Both the position numbers and the translations under genes were made by a program. Positions 1 to 7,345 of a stretch of 18,213 nucleotides of DNA are shown here, one piece after another (within the stretch, counting starts at the first letter, position 1; the number at the start of each line of letters is the position of its first letter). The notes under the pieces were generated by a model. That model was given only the letters and a program-made list of their open reading frames with translations, had not been told where the DNA came from and made no database searches. Source of the DNA: an uncultured Clostridia bacterium (GTDB taxonomy: Bacteria; Bacillota; Clostridia; Oscillospirales; Oscillospiraceae); the NCBI GenBank assembly GCA_945918815.1, contig CAMEIU010000019.1:1-18213 (forward strand), given 5' to 3'.

Positions 1-2634
1 CATGCCGTAGTCGCCCATCTCGATGTAGTTGAAGGACGCGGAGGGCACGGTGGCAACCAGGACATCGTCGATGTACATCTTCACGTTGGTCCCGTCGGTG
101 TAGTCCCACTTGAGGGTGTGCCAGCCGTAGGCCCGGGGCACAGAAGAGACGCGGGTGATGCTGCCGATCTTATAGCAGAAATACTGGAAGCTGACGCTGG
201 TATCCACGCCCATGGCGCGGACGGCAGAGCCGTTGTCCACCCGGGCGAAGGAGTTCAGATTGTACTGGAAGGTCATGCCGCAGTAGCCGTTCTCCATGCC
301 GTCGCACATGTGGTCGAAGAAGTCGATCTCCACGACCTTGTTCAGGTCAACGCCGAAGGGCTTGCCGATGCGGCAGCCGTCGGCAGACTTGTTGTAGAAG
401 GCGTCGGCCAGGAAGCATTTGCCGGCCCAGTCTGCGTTGTCGGAGAAATACAGGGGCGAGTTCTCCGGCGCGCCGGCCAGGGTCCACCAGTCCTCGAAGC
501 CGTTGTCAAACTCTTCACGGTAGTAGACGTCCTCGTAGGTCTTTTCGGTCAGATGGGTCACGGCGTCGGGATAGGGGAAGCTGCTGTTGACGCCGATCTG
601 GTCGTACTCCATCTTGGATTCATCGAAATTCTTGTAGTTGGAATCCGCCATGGGATGATAGTAGGCCATATTGACGTTCTCAAAGGTCACTTCGCCCTGG
701 CCCTCGTTGTAGCGGATGTTGTAGTGCTGGGGGTTGACCGCCTTGATGTTGGAGGCGATAACGCCGCCGCAGCCCATATCAAAGTTGATGCAATTGGGCT
801 TGAAGTCCTTGTTGGAGGACGGCGCGCCTACGGCGTCCATGTAGATCTGGTCCAGATAGTTGGGCTTGGTGTCGTCCACGCCGTTGCCGGCGTAGCCGGT
901 CTGATAGCGGTACAGAGTGCAGACGAAGATCGCGCCGTCGTCGCCGCCGTCCTGCTGCAGATCATGGAGATAGAGGTACTCCAGATGGTTGTTGTAGGTG
1001 GCGGAGTCCCGGACACGGTTGAAATCGGCGTCCTGCGCGGTCCGGCAGGCCCATGCGCCCTCCAGGAAGATGGCGCGGCGGGCGGCGTTGTACATCTCCA
1101 TGTGGGAGAATTCGCTGTCATGGAGCTGCAAAGCCTGGATGCCGGTGCCGTGGCCCACCAGCTCGCCCATGTCATGGATGACATTGTTGGTCACCAGATG
1201 GCCGTAGCTGTACTTGCCGGACTCGGGGCCGGGATAGCCGCCGTCAATGTTGATTCCGTGGAAACCGATGTGGCTGAATTCGGAATTCTGAATGGTGATA
1301 TGGTCGTTGTTGCCCCAGGCGCAGAAGCCCATATAACCGGTGTTGACGATCCGCATGGAATCCAGGGTGATATGGTTGGTCTGGAACAGGGTGAACACGC
1401 CCTTGCGGTGTTCGGCCCGCTCGGTCTGCTCGCAATAGCTGGGCTGGGTGATGCCCTCCCGCAGGGCTTCCTCCGGATACACACCGCAGCCGTAGGTGTC
1501 GAAGGCGTTCCAGCCGGAGGAATAGGAGTCGGTGAAGTCGGTGTAACCGGCCTCGAGACCGTAGAAGGTCAGATTATGGACCTGCTTCTCCGGATCGGAG
1601 GCCTGGGACACGTCCAGTTTATCCAGAGAGGCGCTCTCCAGATGGAAGATCTCCTGGACCTGAGGAATGATGACCTCCACAGTGCGCAGGTCTTCGCCCT
1701 CGGCGGGATAATAGTAGAGGGTATTGGTCTGCTTATTATAGTGGTATTCGCCGGGCACATCCAGGAAGGACAGGTTGCCCTGGAGGAAGAACCGGGCGCC
1801 GCTGGTAAACACATACTTGGGCCGGTTGGCCTGGGGATTGCCCTCCACAGGGGTAGACGTCAGGGTGTTGCCGCTGATGCCGGTGATGGGCAGCGTGCTG
1901 GTGAACCAGTTGTGGTAGCCCCAGTCCCAGCCCAGGACCTGGCAGCCCTCTTCGCCGCGGGCGATGGCGGCGGTCACGGCCTCTCTCTGGGCCGCGGTCA
2001 GGGTGCCGCCGGGAACGGAGATGCCATAGCCGCCGCTGGCGCCGCCGGTGGCGTACAGATAGGTGTCCTTACCGGCAGGGAACCGGGGATCATTGGCGGC
2101 GTTGGGGGTCCGGGCCATGGTTGCGCGGCTGCCGTCCACATAGAGGGTGTTGAAGTCCACGGTGTCCACGGGAAGCTCCACCTTCCAGACCTTGCCCACC
2201 ATGTCGGGGGACAGGTCGGGATCATCAGCCGTGGCCAACTCCCAGGTCTCGGTGACGGCGCGTCCGCCCAGGATGCGGGCAGAGCCGGGATCGCCGGTGC
2301 ACCGGTAGACCACCTCGTAGCCGTTCATGCCGGAGTCGGATTCGTCAAAGTTGATGGTTTCGGTGACATAGTAGGTACCCGGGGCCACGTTGACCACGAT
2401 ATCCCCTTTCATGTCCTCGTTGACCGCGTCCACGGCATCGCGGGCGCGCCCGATGGTGGCGAAGGCAGTTTCCGCCGTCGCGCCGTTGTTGTCGTCATTG
2501 CCGTCGGGCGAGACGTAGAACTGCTTCCACGCCGTCCCTGCGGCTTCGGCCTTCACGGTCATACCGGGCAGAACGCCCAGAACCAGAACGGCCGCCAGCA
2601 GCAGCGCCAGCGTGCGTTTCCAGATATGTCCCAT
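1..2634 (-). CDS. Secreted right-handed beta-helix protein, GH141-like, 3' end cut by window
   Basis: The frame is open from an ATG at 2632-2634 to the window edge (878 codons, no stop), so the C-terminus is missing. The start follows GGAGG at 2642-2646 with 7-nt spacing and opens a signal peptide: MGHIWKR, a Leu/Ala/Val core, and a likely cleavage near AEA-A at residues 29-32. The mature protein begins with FYVSPDGNDDNNG (39-51) and ATIGRARDAV, typical of the N-terminus of GH141 and related parallel beta-helix proteins. Residues about 415-640 carry short repeating strands rich in Asn, His and Gly (NHITLDSMRI, DHITIQNSEF). From about residue 700 (YYREEFDNGFEDWW) the sequence looks like a LamG/concanavalin-type jelly roll (HTLKWDYTDGTNVKMYIDDV). 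Known GH141 members are alpha-L-fucosidases or xylanases; polysaccharide lyases share this fold, so activity is inferred. It is the last gene of the cluster, behind araC, with an AT-rich leader that may hold its own promoter. Confidence 0.85.
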   Translation of the reverse strand, partial: MGHIWKRTLALLLAAVLVLGVLPGMTVKAEAAGTAWKQFYVSPDGNDDNNGATAETAFATIGRARDAVDAVNEDMKGDIVVNVAPGTYYVTETINFDESDSGMNGYEVVYRCTGDPGSARILGGRAVTETWELATADDPDLSPDMVGKVWKVELPVDTVDFNTLYVDGSRATMARTPNAANDPRFPAGKDTYLYATGGASGGYGISVPGGTLTAAQREAVTAAIARGEEGCQVLGWDWGYHNWFTSTLPITGISGNTLTSTPVEGNPQANRPKYVFTSGARFFLQGNLSFLDVPGEYHYNKQTNTLYYYPAEGEDLRTVEVIIPQVQEIFHLESASLDKLDVSQASDPEKQVHNLTFYGLEAGYTDFTDSYSSGWNAFDTYGCGVYPEEALREGITQPSYCEQTERAEHRKGVFTLFQTNHITLDSMRIVNTGYMGFCAWGNNDHITIQNSEFSHIGFHGINIDGGYPGPESGKYSYGHLVTNNVIHDMGELVGHGTGIQALQLHDSEFSHMEMYNAARRAIFLEGAWACRTAQDADFNRVRDSATYNNHLEYLYLHDLQQDGGDDGAIFVCTLYRYQTGYAGNGVDDTKPNYLDQIYMDAVGAPSSNKDFKPNCINFDMGCGGVIASNIKAVNPQHYNIRYNEGQGEVTFENVNMAYYHPMADSNYKNFDESKMEYDQIGVNSSFPYPDAVTHLTEKTYEDVYYREEFDNGFEDWWTLAGAPENSPLYFSDNADWAGKCFLADAFYNKSADGCRIGKPFGVDLNKVVEIDFFDHMCDGMENGYCGMTFQYNLNSFARVDNGSAVRAMGVDTSVSFQYFCYKIGSITRVSSVPRAYGWHTLKWDYTDGTNVKMYIDDVLVATVPSASFNYIEMGDYGM

Positions 2635-2683
2635 CTTTCATCCTCCTAACTTTTTTTCCAATAAGCAGCGATTTTCCTCTTTT

Positions 2684-2689
2684 ATTATA
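2684..2689 (-). promoter_or_regulatory. Candidate -10 box upstream of the beta-helix gene
   Basis: TATAAT on the minus strand lies about 50 bases before the start codon, inside an AT-rich gap (2635-2785) that contrasts sharply with the GC-rich genes. No good TTGACA-like -35 box is found at 16-18 bp, so an activator-dependent promoter is possible. AT-richness alone can produce such a match. Confidence 0.25.
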
Positions 2690-2735
2690 GAAAAAATCCA
2701 TATAAAATTCTATAAATTCCAGGAAGGCTTCAAAA

Positions 2736-2750
2736 TCACAAGAATTGTGA
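2736..2750. promoter_or_regulatory. Operator-like palindrome TCACAA-N3-TTGTGA
   Basis: Two perfect 6-bp arms (2736-2741 and 2745-2750) flank 3 bases, about 47 bp upstream of the candidate -10 box of the beta-helix gene. The spacing suits an activator site. The arms are CRP-like in half-site sequence (TGTGA/TCACA), but the 3-base centre is shorter than a CRP site, so the binding protein is unknown. Confidence 0.35.
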
Positions 2751-2785
2751 AATCCGGCAAAATTCAAGATGTTTTCTTGTCTATT

Positions 2786-3688
2786 TCACCCAACCATCTG
2801 CTGCCGGATCCGCTGCCTGCGGTACTCCCTGGGCGCGCAGCCCATATACTGGCGGAACACCGCCGAAAAATAGCTGCTGTCGCTGAAGCCCAGGGCGTAT
2901 GAGATCTCGGTCATGCTCATGGCGTTGTCCTGCAGCATAACCCGGGACTGCTGGAGCTTCCGGCGGGTGACATAGTCCCGGATTGACATCCCCATGTCCT
3001 CCTTGAACCGTCGTTTCAGCGTGGCGGATGACACGCCCACCGCCGCCGCGATCTGCTCCGGCTCCAGCTGCTCGGCCACATGGAGGCCGATATAATCCAT
3101 GGCCTCCTGGGTTTCCCGGGCCAGCTGCCGCGTTCCCGCGCCGGAGGACACAAGCTGATTGAAAAACGCCAAAATCAGGCTCTGGCCCTGGAGCCGCATC
3201 CGGATATTGTCGGGCTCCTCCACCAGAGCGGAAAAGCACCGGGAGGCCTTCTGCGCCAGCTCCAGGCAGGATTCCGGGATCTGGACCAAGCGCTGATTCC
3301 AGCCGGTGACGGCGGCGTACATCCACTGGTCCCAGGGGGCCGTCAGGCCCAGGAAGCCGGATTTTTTCCGCACGTCGATCTCCAGGAAACAGAATTCGCT
3401 GATCCCCTGGGGCTCGTCCCCGGTGCCGTGAATCTCCCCCGCCAGATTGGTGAACACGTCCCCCGGCAGCAGGGTGTATTTCTTTCCGCTTACCTCGTAG
3501 GTCTGGCTTCCGCCCAGCATGACGGTGAATTCCATGCAGCCCGGGTGGTAGTGGTCCTCCAGAGGCGTGTTGGCCTCGTTGAACTTGGCGTAGCCAAAGG
3601 CGTGGAGACCCGGAAGCTGCAGATAACTGGCAGGTAAAATCAGATATTCTTCTGTTTTCAAGAGTATTTCATCGCGGCTTTCCTTCAT
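2786..3688 (-). CDS. AraC-family regulator with N-terminal cupin sensor domain
   Basis: This 300-aa protein has the usual length and order of AraC-family sugar regulators. The N-terminal part is a cupin-type ligand pocket, with HYHPGCMEF at 46-54 and GDVFTNLAGEIHG at 76-88. A helical linker follows (about 120-200), then two helix-turn-helix motifs: EQIAAAVGVSSATLKRRF at 211-228 and EISYALGFSDSSYFSAVFRQ at 261-280, ending with the signature APREYR. The start at 3686-3688 has GGAG 8 nt upstream. It lies between the 740-aa glycosidase-like gene and the beta-helix gene, on the same strand, so it is probably the local sugar-responsive activator. The 79-nt gap upstream holds an inverted repeat and one copy of the ATTGGAATTYGA motif, which would allow autoregulation. 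The ligand is unknown. Confidence 0.93.
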   Translation of the reverse strand: MKESRDEILLKTEEYLILPASYLQLPGLHAFGYAKFNEANTPLEDHYHPGCMEFTVMLGGSQTYEVSGKKYTLLPGDVFTNLAGEIHGTGDEPQGISEFCFLEIDVRKKSGFLGLTAPWDQWMYAAVTGWNQRLVQIPESCLELAQKASRCFSALVEEPDNIRMRLQGQSLILAFFNQLVSSGAGTRQLARETQEAMDYIGLHVAEQLEPEQIAAAVGVSSATLKRRFKEDMGMSIRDYVTRRKLQQSRVMLQDNAMSMTEISYALGFSDSSYFSAVFRQYMGCAPREYRRQRIRQQMVG

Positions 3689-3720
3689 ATGCCGGTCTCC
3701 TTTCCTTTTTTGATCTGCAA

Positions 3721-3746
3721 GCGTCGGAAAGATTGGAATTCGACGC
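3721..3746. repeat. Inverted repeat enclosing an ATTGGAATTCGA motif upstream of araC
   Basis: GCGTCG (3721-3726) and CGACGC (3741-3746) form perfect 6-bp arms 14 bases apart. Within and overlapping them lies ATTGGAATTCGA (3732-3743), one base different from the arms of the inverted repeat at 6020-6084. No T-run follows on the minus strand, so a regulator site is more likely than a terminator. Confidence 0.45.
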
Positions 3747-3767
3747 AGTTGGCAACTTCTGTTTCCT

Positions 3768-5990
3768 TCACCGGCCGATGGTAATGGTCTCGCGCTGGCC
3801 GGGAGCCAGGCGGATTTGCCGCATGGCGTTAAAATAATTCTGGGTCACGGCGGCGCGGTCTGCCGGGTCGTCGGCCAGGAGGGTCACGGTCGCGGGATAG
3901 GCCGTGTGGTTCTCAATCCGGAGGGTCATGCTTTCCTCCGGCTTCCAGGCCTCCACGCCGCAGCGGACGCTGTCCATGGCATAGGCCTTGCCGGTCCGCA
4001 GGTCAGCGTAGATGCCGGGGACCTCGGCATAGGTCAGAAGCACGCTGACCTCGGGCCAGTTGGAGCCGTAGAGGAAGCCGCCGATGGTGTGCGTGCCCTC
4101 CCAGTCGCTGGTCTGGACCCGCTCGTTGACGTAGCCCTCGGGCAGATACTTCCCATCCAGGGTCATGACCGGCCGCTCCGCCGTGGAGACGAACTGCATC
4201 AAAGCCCGGGAGATGGCCTGGAGCCAGTACAGGTATTTTTCGTCCCCCGTGAACCGGTAGAGCTTCAAAAGGCTGCTGCCGGACAGGGTACAGATGCCGG
4301 GGGCGGAGTGCTTGTTCTGGGCGTTGGCGAAAACGGTACCCAGGGTGTGGGCCCCGCGCTTGCAGGCCACGCTGTCCCGGGGGAAGGTGAAGTCGTAGCT
4401 GACCACCCAGGTGAGGGCCAGCTCGCAGGCTTCTTTGGCGCATTGGAGCCAGCGGTCCTTGCCGGTGACTGCATAGAGCTCCACATAGCTTTCTACCATG
4501 GCGAAGGCCGCCTCGCTGTCCGGAGCCTGGCAGATCTCGCCGGGGCCGCCGTTGACCACGCCCTGCTTCAGATAATCGGTATCGTACAGACCGGCCAGGG
4601 CCTCGGCGGTCTCCAGATAGGCCGGTTCATGGAACACTGTATAGGCCAGGGCCAAGGCGGCCACCGCCATGACACCGCTGGCGGAATTGCCGATGACGAT
4701 GGTATCCGTGTCCGTATCCACGAACTGACCGATCTGGCCGTATTTCCGGTAGAGGCGCACGAAGGCGCCGCAGAGGGTCTGAAGCTTCTCTCCATAGTCC
4801 TCCAGCTCGCTCCGGCAGGCCAGATACTCCTTCAGCAGGAAGTACAACAGGTCCGCGTCCTTGCGAATCAGCAGCACCGGTGACGGCTTGGACAGGTCGA
4901 AGGTATCGCCGTAGAACACGCCGTTGGCGTACATGCCGCAGACCCAGCCGTTTTTCAGCTGGAGCTTGTCCAGGATAAACCGGAAGCTGGCCAGGCCCCG
5001 CGCCCGGGCAATGCCCCGGTCCTCCAGCAGGAACGGATAGAAGTTCATGCCGCCGCCGACCCAGCCGGCCTGCCAGCACTGCTGCGGCACGTCGTCCCGG
5101 ATTCCCACGGTATAATATCCGTTATGGGAATAGTTTTCCCGCTGGTATTTTTCCTTGATGGTCTCGTAGGCCTTGCCGTAGGGCACGCTCTCCGCCGGCT
5201 CGCCGGTCTCCAGACAGCCGCGGACCTCGTTGAACCGGGCGAAGAAAGCAGGCAGATCCGCCGCCTCGAAGTCGTAGACGGCGAAGGGCAGGGTCACGGT
5301 CTCCCCTTCCCGGAACCAGCGGCCCGTGTCGTTGGACGGAGCCATATGGGGATAGAAGCCGGAGCCGTCGGCCTTCTCGCCGAAGAGGTACTGCTTTTCC
5401 TCCCGGACCGCCGGGACGCTGGCCACGAAGTCCGCCGTTCCCTGTTCCAGGTCCTCATACACCGCCAGACCCGTATCGTCCGCGCCGCACAGCTGCTTGG
5501 TAAAGAGCAGCAGGCCGCGTTGTTTCGCTTTCTGATAGCAGCCCATGGCAGGCACCGTCAGATCGCCGGCGCGAAGCTCGATTCTGGACCGCGCTTCGCT
5601 GTCCGACAGCCGGGGAATATCCGTGACGACCGGCGCCTCCGTCAGGGCCTCTTCCAGGGGAATCTGCGCGTAGGGGGCGTAGGGCAGCTTCTGGCAGCGG
5701 AAGCGGTTGCCGTTGTACACTGCGCCGGGGCCGAAGACAAAGTCCTCCTGCCGCCAGTCCGCCGTTCGCAGGCCCACGGCCACACTGGAAGCCAGGGCTG
5801 TGGGCTTTTGGAAGGTGAAGGCCGCCTCGCCGCGAACCTCCGCGCCGTTTTTACACATTTGGACATGGACGCCGCACAAGTCCTCGCCCAAAGTCAGCGC
5901 AAATTCCCCGCTTTTCAGGGGAATTTCCAGGCCGTATTCCTCCACCCTGCGGCTTCTGTCATAGCCGCGAAGGGAAATTTTCAAATTCAT
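3768..5990 (-). CDS. Unclassified (alpha/alpha)6-type glycosidase-like protein
   Basis: This is a 740-aa protein without a signal peptide or membrane segment. An N-terminal beta-rich part (about 1-265) precedes a helical part (about 275-650) built like a six-hairpin toroid, with regularly spaced helices and Gly-, Trp- and Asn-rich loops: QAGWVGGGMNFYPFLLEDRG (309-328), NGVFYGDTF (about 356-364), DTDTDTIVIGNSASGVMAV (about 425-443), VNGGPGEICQAPDSEAA (about 479-495) and GTHTIGGFLYGSNWPE (about 632-647). A short beta C-terminus follows (IENHTAYPATVTL). I do not recognise a named family, and catalytic residues cannot be assigned. The neighbours make a cytoplasmic glycoside hydrolase, lyase or phosphorylase-like role plausible. 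I chose the ATG at 5988-5990: GAGAGG at 6000-6005 is 9 nt from it but only 3 nt from the in-frame ATG at 5994-5996. The stop lies 79 nt before araC. Confidence 0.8.
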   Translation of the reverse strand: MNLKISLRGYDRSRRVEEYGLEIPLKSGEFALTLGEDLCGVHVQMCKNGAEVRGEAAFTFQKPTALASSVAVGLRTADWRQEDFVFGPGAVYNGNRFRCQKLPYAPYAQIPLEEALTEAPVVTDIPRLSDSEARSRIELRAGDLTVPAMGCYQKAKQRGLLLFTKQLCGADDTGLAVYEDLEQGTADFVASVPAVREEKQYLFGEKADGSGFYPHMAPSNDTGRWFREGETVTLPFAVYDFEAADLPAFFARFNEVRGCLETGEPAESVPYGKAYETIKEKYQRENYSHNGYYTVGIRDDVPQQCWQAGWVGGGMNFYPFLLEDRGIARARGLASFRFILDKLQLKNGWVCGMYANGVFYGDTFDLSKPSPVLLIRKDADLLYFLLKEYLACRSELEDYGEKLQTLCGAFVRLYRKYGQIGQFVDTDTDTIVIGNSASGVMAVAALALAYTVFHEPAYLETAEALAGLYDTDYLKQGVVNGGPGEICQAPDSEAAFAMVESYVELYAVTGKDRWLQCAKEACELALTWVVSYDFTFPRDSVACKRGAHTLGTVFANAQNKHSAPGICTLSGSSLLKLYRFTGDEKYLYWLQAISRALMQFVSTAERPVMTLDGKYLPEGYVNERVQTSDWEGTHTIGGFLYGSNWPEVSVLLTYAEVPGIYADLRTGKAYAMDSVRCGVEAWKPEESMTLRIENHTAYPATVTLLADDPADRAAVTQNYFNAMRQIRLAPGQRETITIGR

Positions 5991-6019
5991 GGGCATGATC
6001 CTCTCATGTTCGCGATTGG

Positions 6020-6084
6020 ATTGGAATTTGATGATAAGTACAAGCCCTTATGCCCCATGAGGGGACATCCCTTCAAATTCCAAT
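6020..6084. repeat. 12-bp inverted repeat in the 115-nt gap before the 740-aa gene
   Basis: ATTGGAATTTGA (6020-6031) and TCAAATTCCAAT (6073-6084) are perfect reverse complements separated by 41 bases. The interval contains a second, smaller stem, CCCC-ATGA-GGGG (6053-6064), extended by ATG/CAT pairing around one bulged base. On the minus strand the structure ends 15 nt before the GAGAGG ribosome site of the 740-aa gene. No U-run follows, so it is not a classic terminator. It could be a paired operator or an mRNA structure controlling downstream expression. Confidence 0.6.
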
Positions 6085-6105
6085 TTTGGCGTATCCGGTT
6101 TTGTA

Positions 6106-7320
6106 TCAAAGGGTGATTTTTTCAAACACGTCCTGCTCGGAGGAGTTCTTGGCGGCCAGGCAGATCTGGGCGCTCTTGATTCCCTCGGACAGGGGGGCAA
6201 TGGAGACCTTGGTTTTGCCTTCGCAGAGCTCCACGAAGTTCTTCATCAACGCCGTGTCGCCGCCGCCGTGGCCCTTTGCGGGGATAGGCACGCTGATATG
6301 GGTCACCTTGTCGCTCATATGGTCGTAGACGGAGATCTTCTGGGTGATGAAGTCGAATTCCACGGTGCCCTTGTAGCCGTAGAGCCGTGCGCCCCGGCGT
6401 GCCGCGCCCTTGCGGGCGAAGAAGTTCTGGGAGTACATGGCGTGCATACCGCTTTCATAGCGGACGATCAGGGTACCGGAGTCCTCGTTGCCGGTGTCCT
6501 TGGCGTAGCAGCACCAGTCGCTGCGGGGGGTGTCGTTCCGGACCTGAATGATGTTATAGCTGCTCTCCATGCAGTCGTACTGCTTCTCGCACCGGCTGCA
6601 CCGGAGGCCCTCAGGCATGTCGCCCTTGAAGATCTGCTTGGACTTCATGGCGCAAACCGCCGTCGGCGTCTCGCCGGTGAGATAGTTGATGACGTCCACA
6701 TCGTGGGTGGCCTTCTGCAGGAACAGGCCGTGGGAGACGCTTTCATCCCGGTACCAGTCGTGGTAGTACACGAAGCCGTAGCCCACATCGTTGAAGGCCT
6801 GGACGTGGTCCACCTTGCCGATGGCCCCGGCGTCGATGATTTTTTTGACCTCCTGGACCAGGTTGGTCACCCGCAGGGGGAAGGACACCACCACCGGGGC
6901 ATGGGGCTTCTTGTCGCATGCCTTCAAGAGGTCCAGGTCCTCCTGGCAAACGCCCACGGGCTTCTCCAGGAACAGAGGCAGGTTCCGGTCCAGGACCTTT
7001 TTGGCCAGGACCGCGTGGGTGTTGCAGTTGGTGCCCAGGATGACGCCGTCCAGCTTTTCATGGTCCAGCATCTCGTCGGCGTCGTGGTAGAAGGTGATCT
7101 GGTCCGGGTCCATTCTGCACTGGCGCAGGTTGGCGTCGATCTTATCCAGCTCCATATCGTAACGCTCGGCGTCGCTCTCGTCCTTGGTCATCAGGTCCCG
7201 TACCCGGCGCGGATTGAAATCCGCCACCGCTTTGATGCGAACCTCCTTGCCCAGGCTGAACAGGTTGTCCATGAGCATATCCACACGGACGCCATAGCCG
7301 ATTACACCAAGATCAATCAT
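6106..7320 (-). CDS. Gfo/Idh/MocA-family NAD(P)-dependent oxidoreductase
   Basis: This 404-aa protein starts with a Rossmann nucleotide-binding strand and loop, LGVIGYGVRVD (4-14), and carries the family signature EKPVGV at 119-124. The C-terminal alpha/beta domain has QKATHDVDVINYL (202-214), where K203, H206 and D207 sit at the usual catalytic region, and GHGGGDTAL (351-359), common in members that act on sugars. A cysteine cluster at 241, 244, 250, 270 and 271 resembles the Cys-rich insert of many bacterial relatives. Family members oxidise or reduce sugars and inositols, or use NAD redox chemistry to cleave glycosides (GH109-like); which applies here is unknown. The start at 7318-7320 has AGGAG 9 nt upstream; an earlier in-frame start would lie inside the preceding gene. 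It begins 25 nt after the DUF5054 gene, so it is co-transcribed. Confidence 0.9.
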   Translation of the reverse strand: MIDLGVIGYGVRVDMLMDNLFSLGKEVRIKAVADFNPRRVRDLMTKDESDAERYDMELDKIDANLRQCRMDPDQITFYHDADEMLDHEKLDGVILGTNCNTHAVLAKKVLDRNLPLFLEKPVGVCQEDLDLLKACDKKPHAPVVVSFPLRVTNLVQEVKKIIDAGAIGKVDHVQAFNDVGYGFVYYHDWYRDESVSHGLFLQKATHDVDVINYLTGETPTAVCAMKSKQIFKGDMPEGLRCSRCEKQYDCMESSYNIIQVRNDTPRSDWCCYAKDTGNEDSGTLIVRYESGMHAMYSQNFFARKGAARRGARLYGYKGTVEFDFITQKISVYDHMSDKVTHISVPIPAKGHGGGDTALMKNFVELCEGKTKVSIAPLSEGIKSAQICLAAKNSSEQDVFEKITL

Positions 7321-7345
7321 ATTTTCTCGCTCCTTTTTTCGCCTT

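Noticed and set aside
118..2649. Plus-strand open frame of 843 codons
   Set aside because: It is the antisense shadow of the beta-helix gene, which has a signal peptide, a ribosome site and recognisable domains.
2495..2767. Minus-strand 90-codon frame overlapping the beta-helix start
   Set aside because: It uses another frame, lacks a recognisable domain, and the GGAGG fits the ATG at 2634 rather than this frame.
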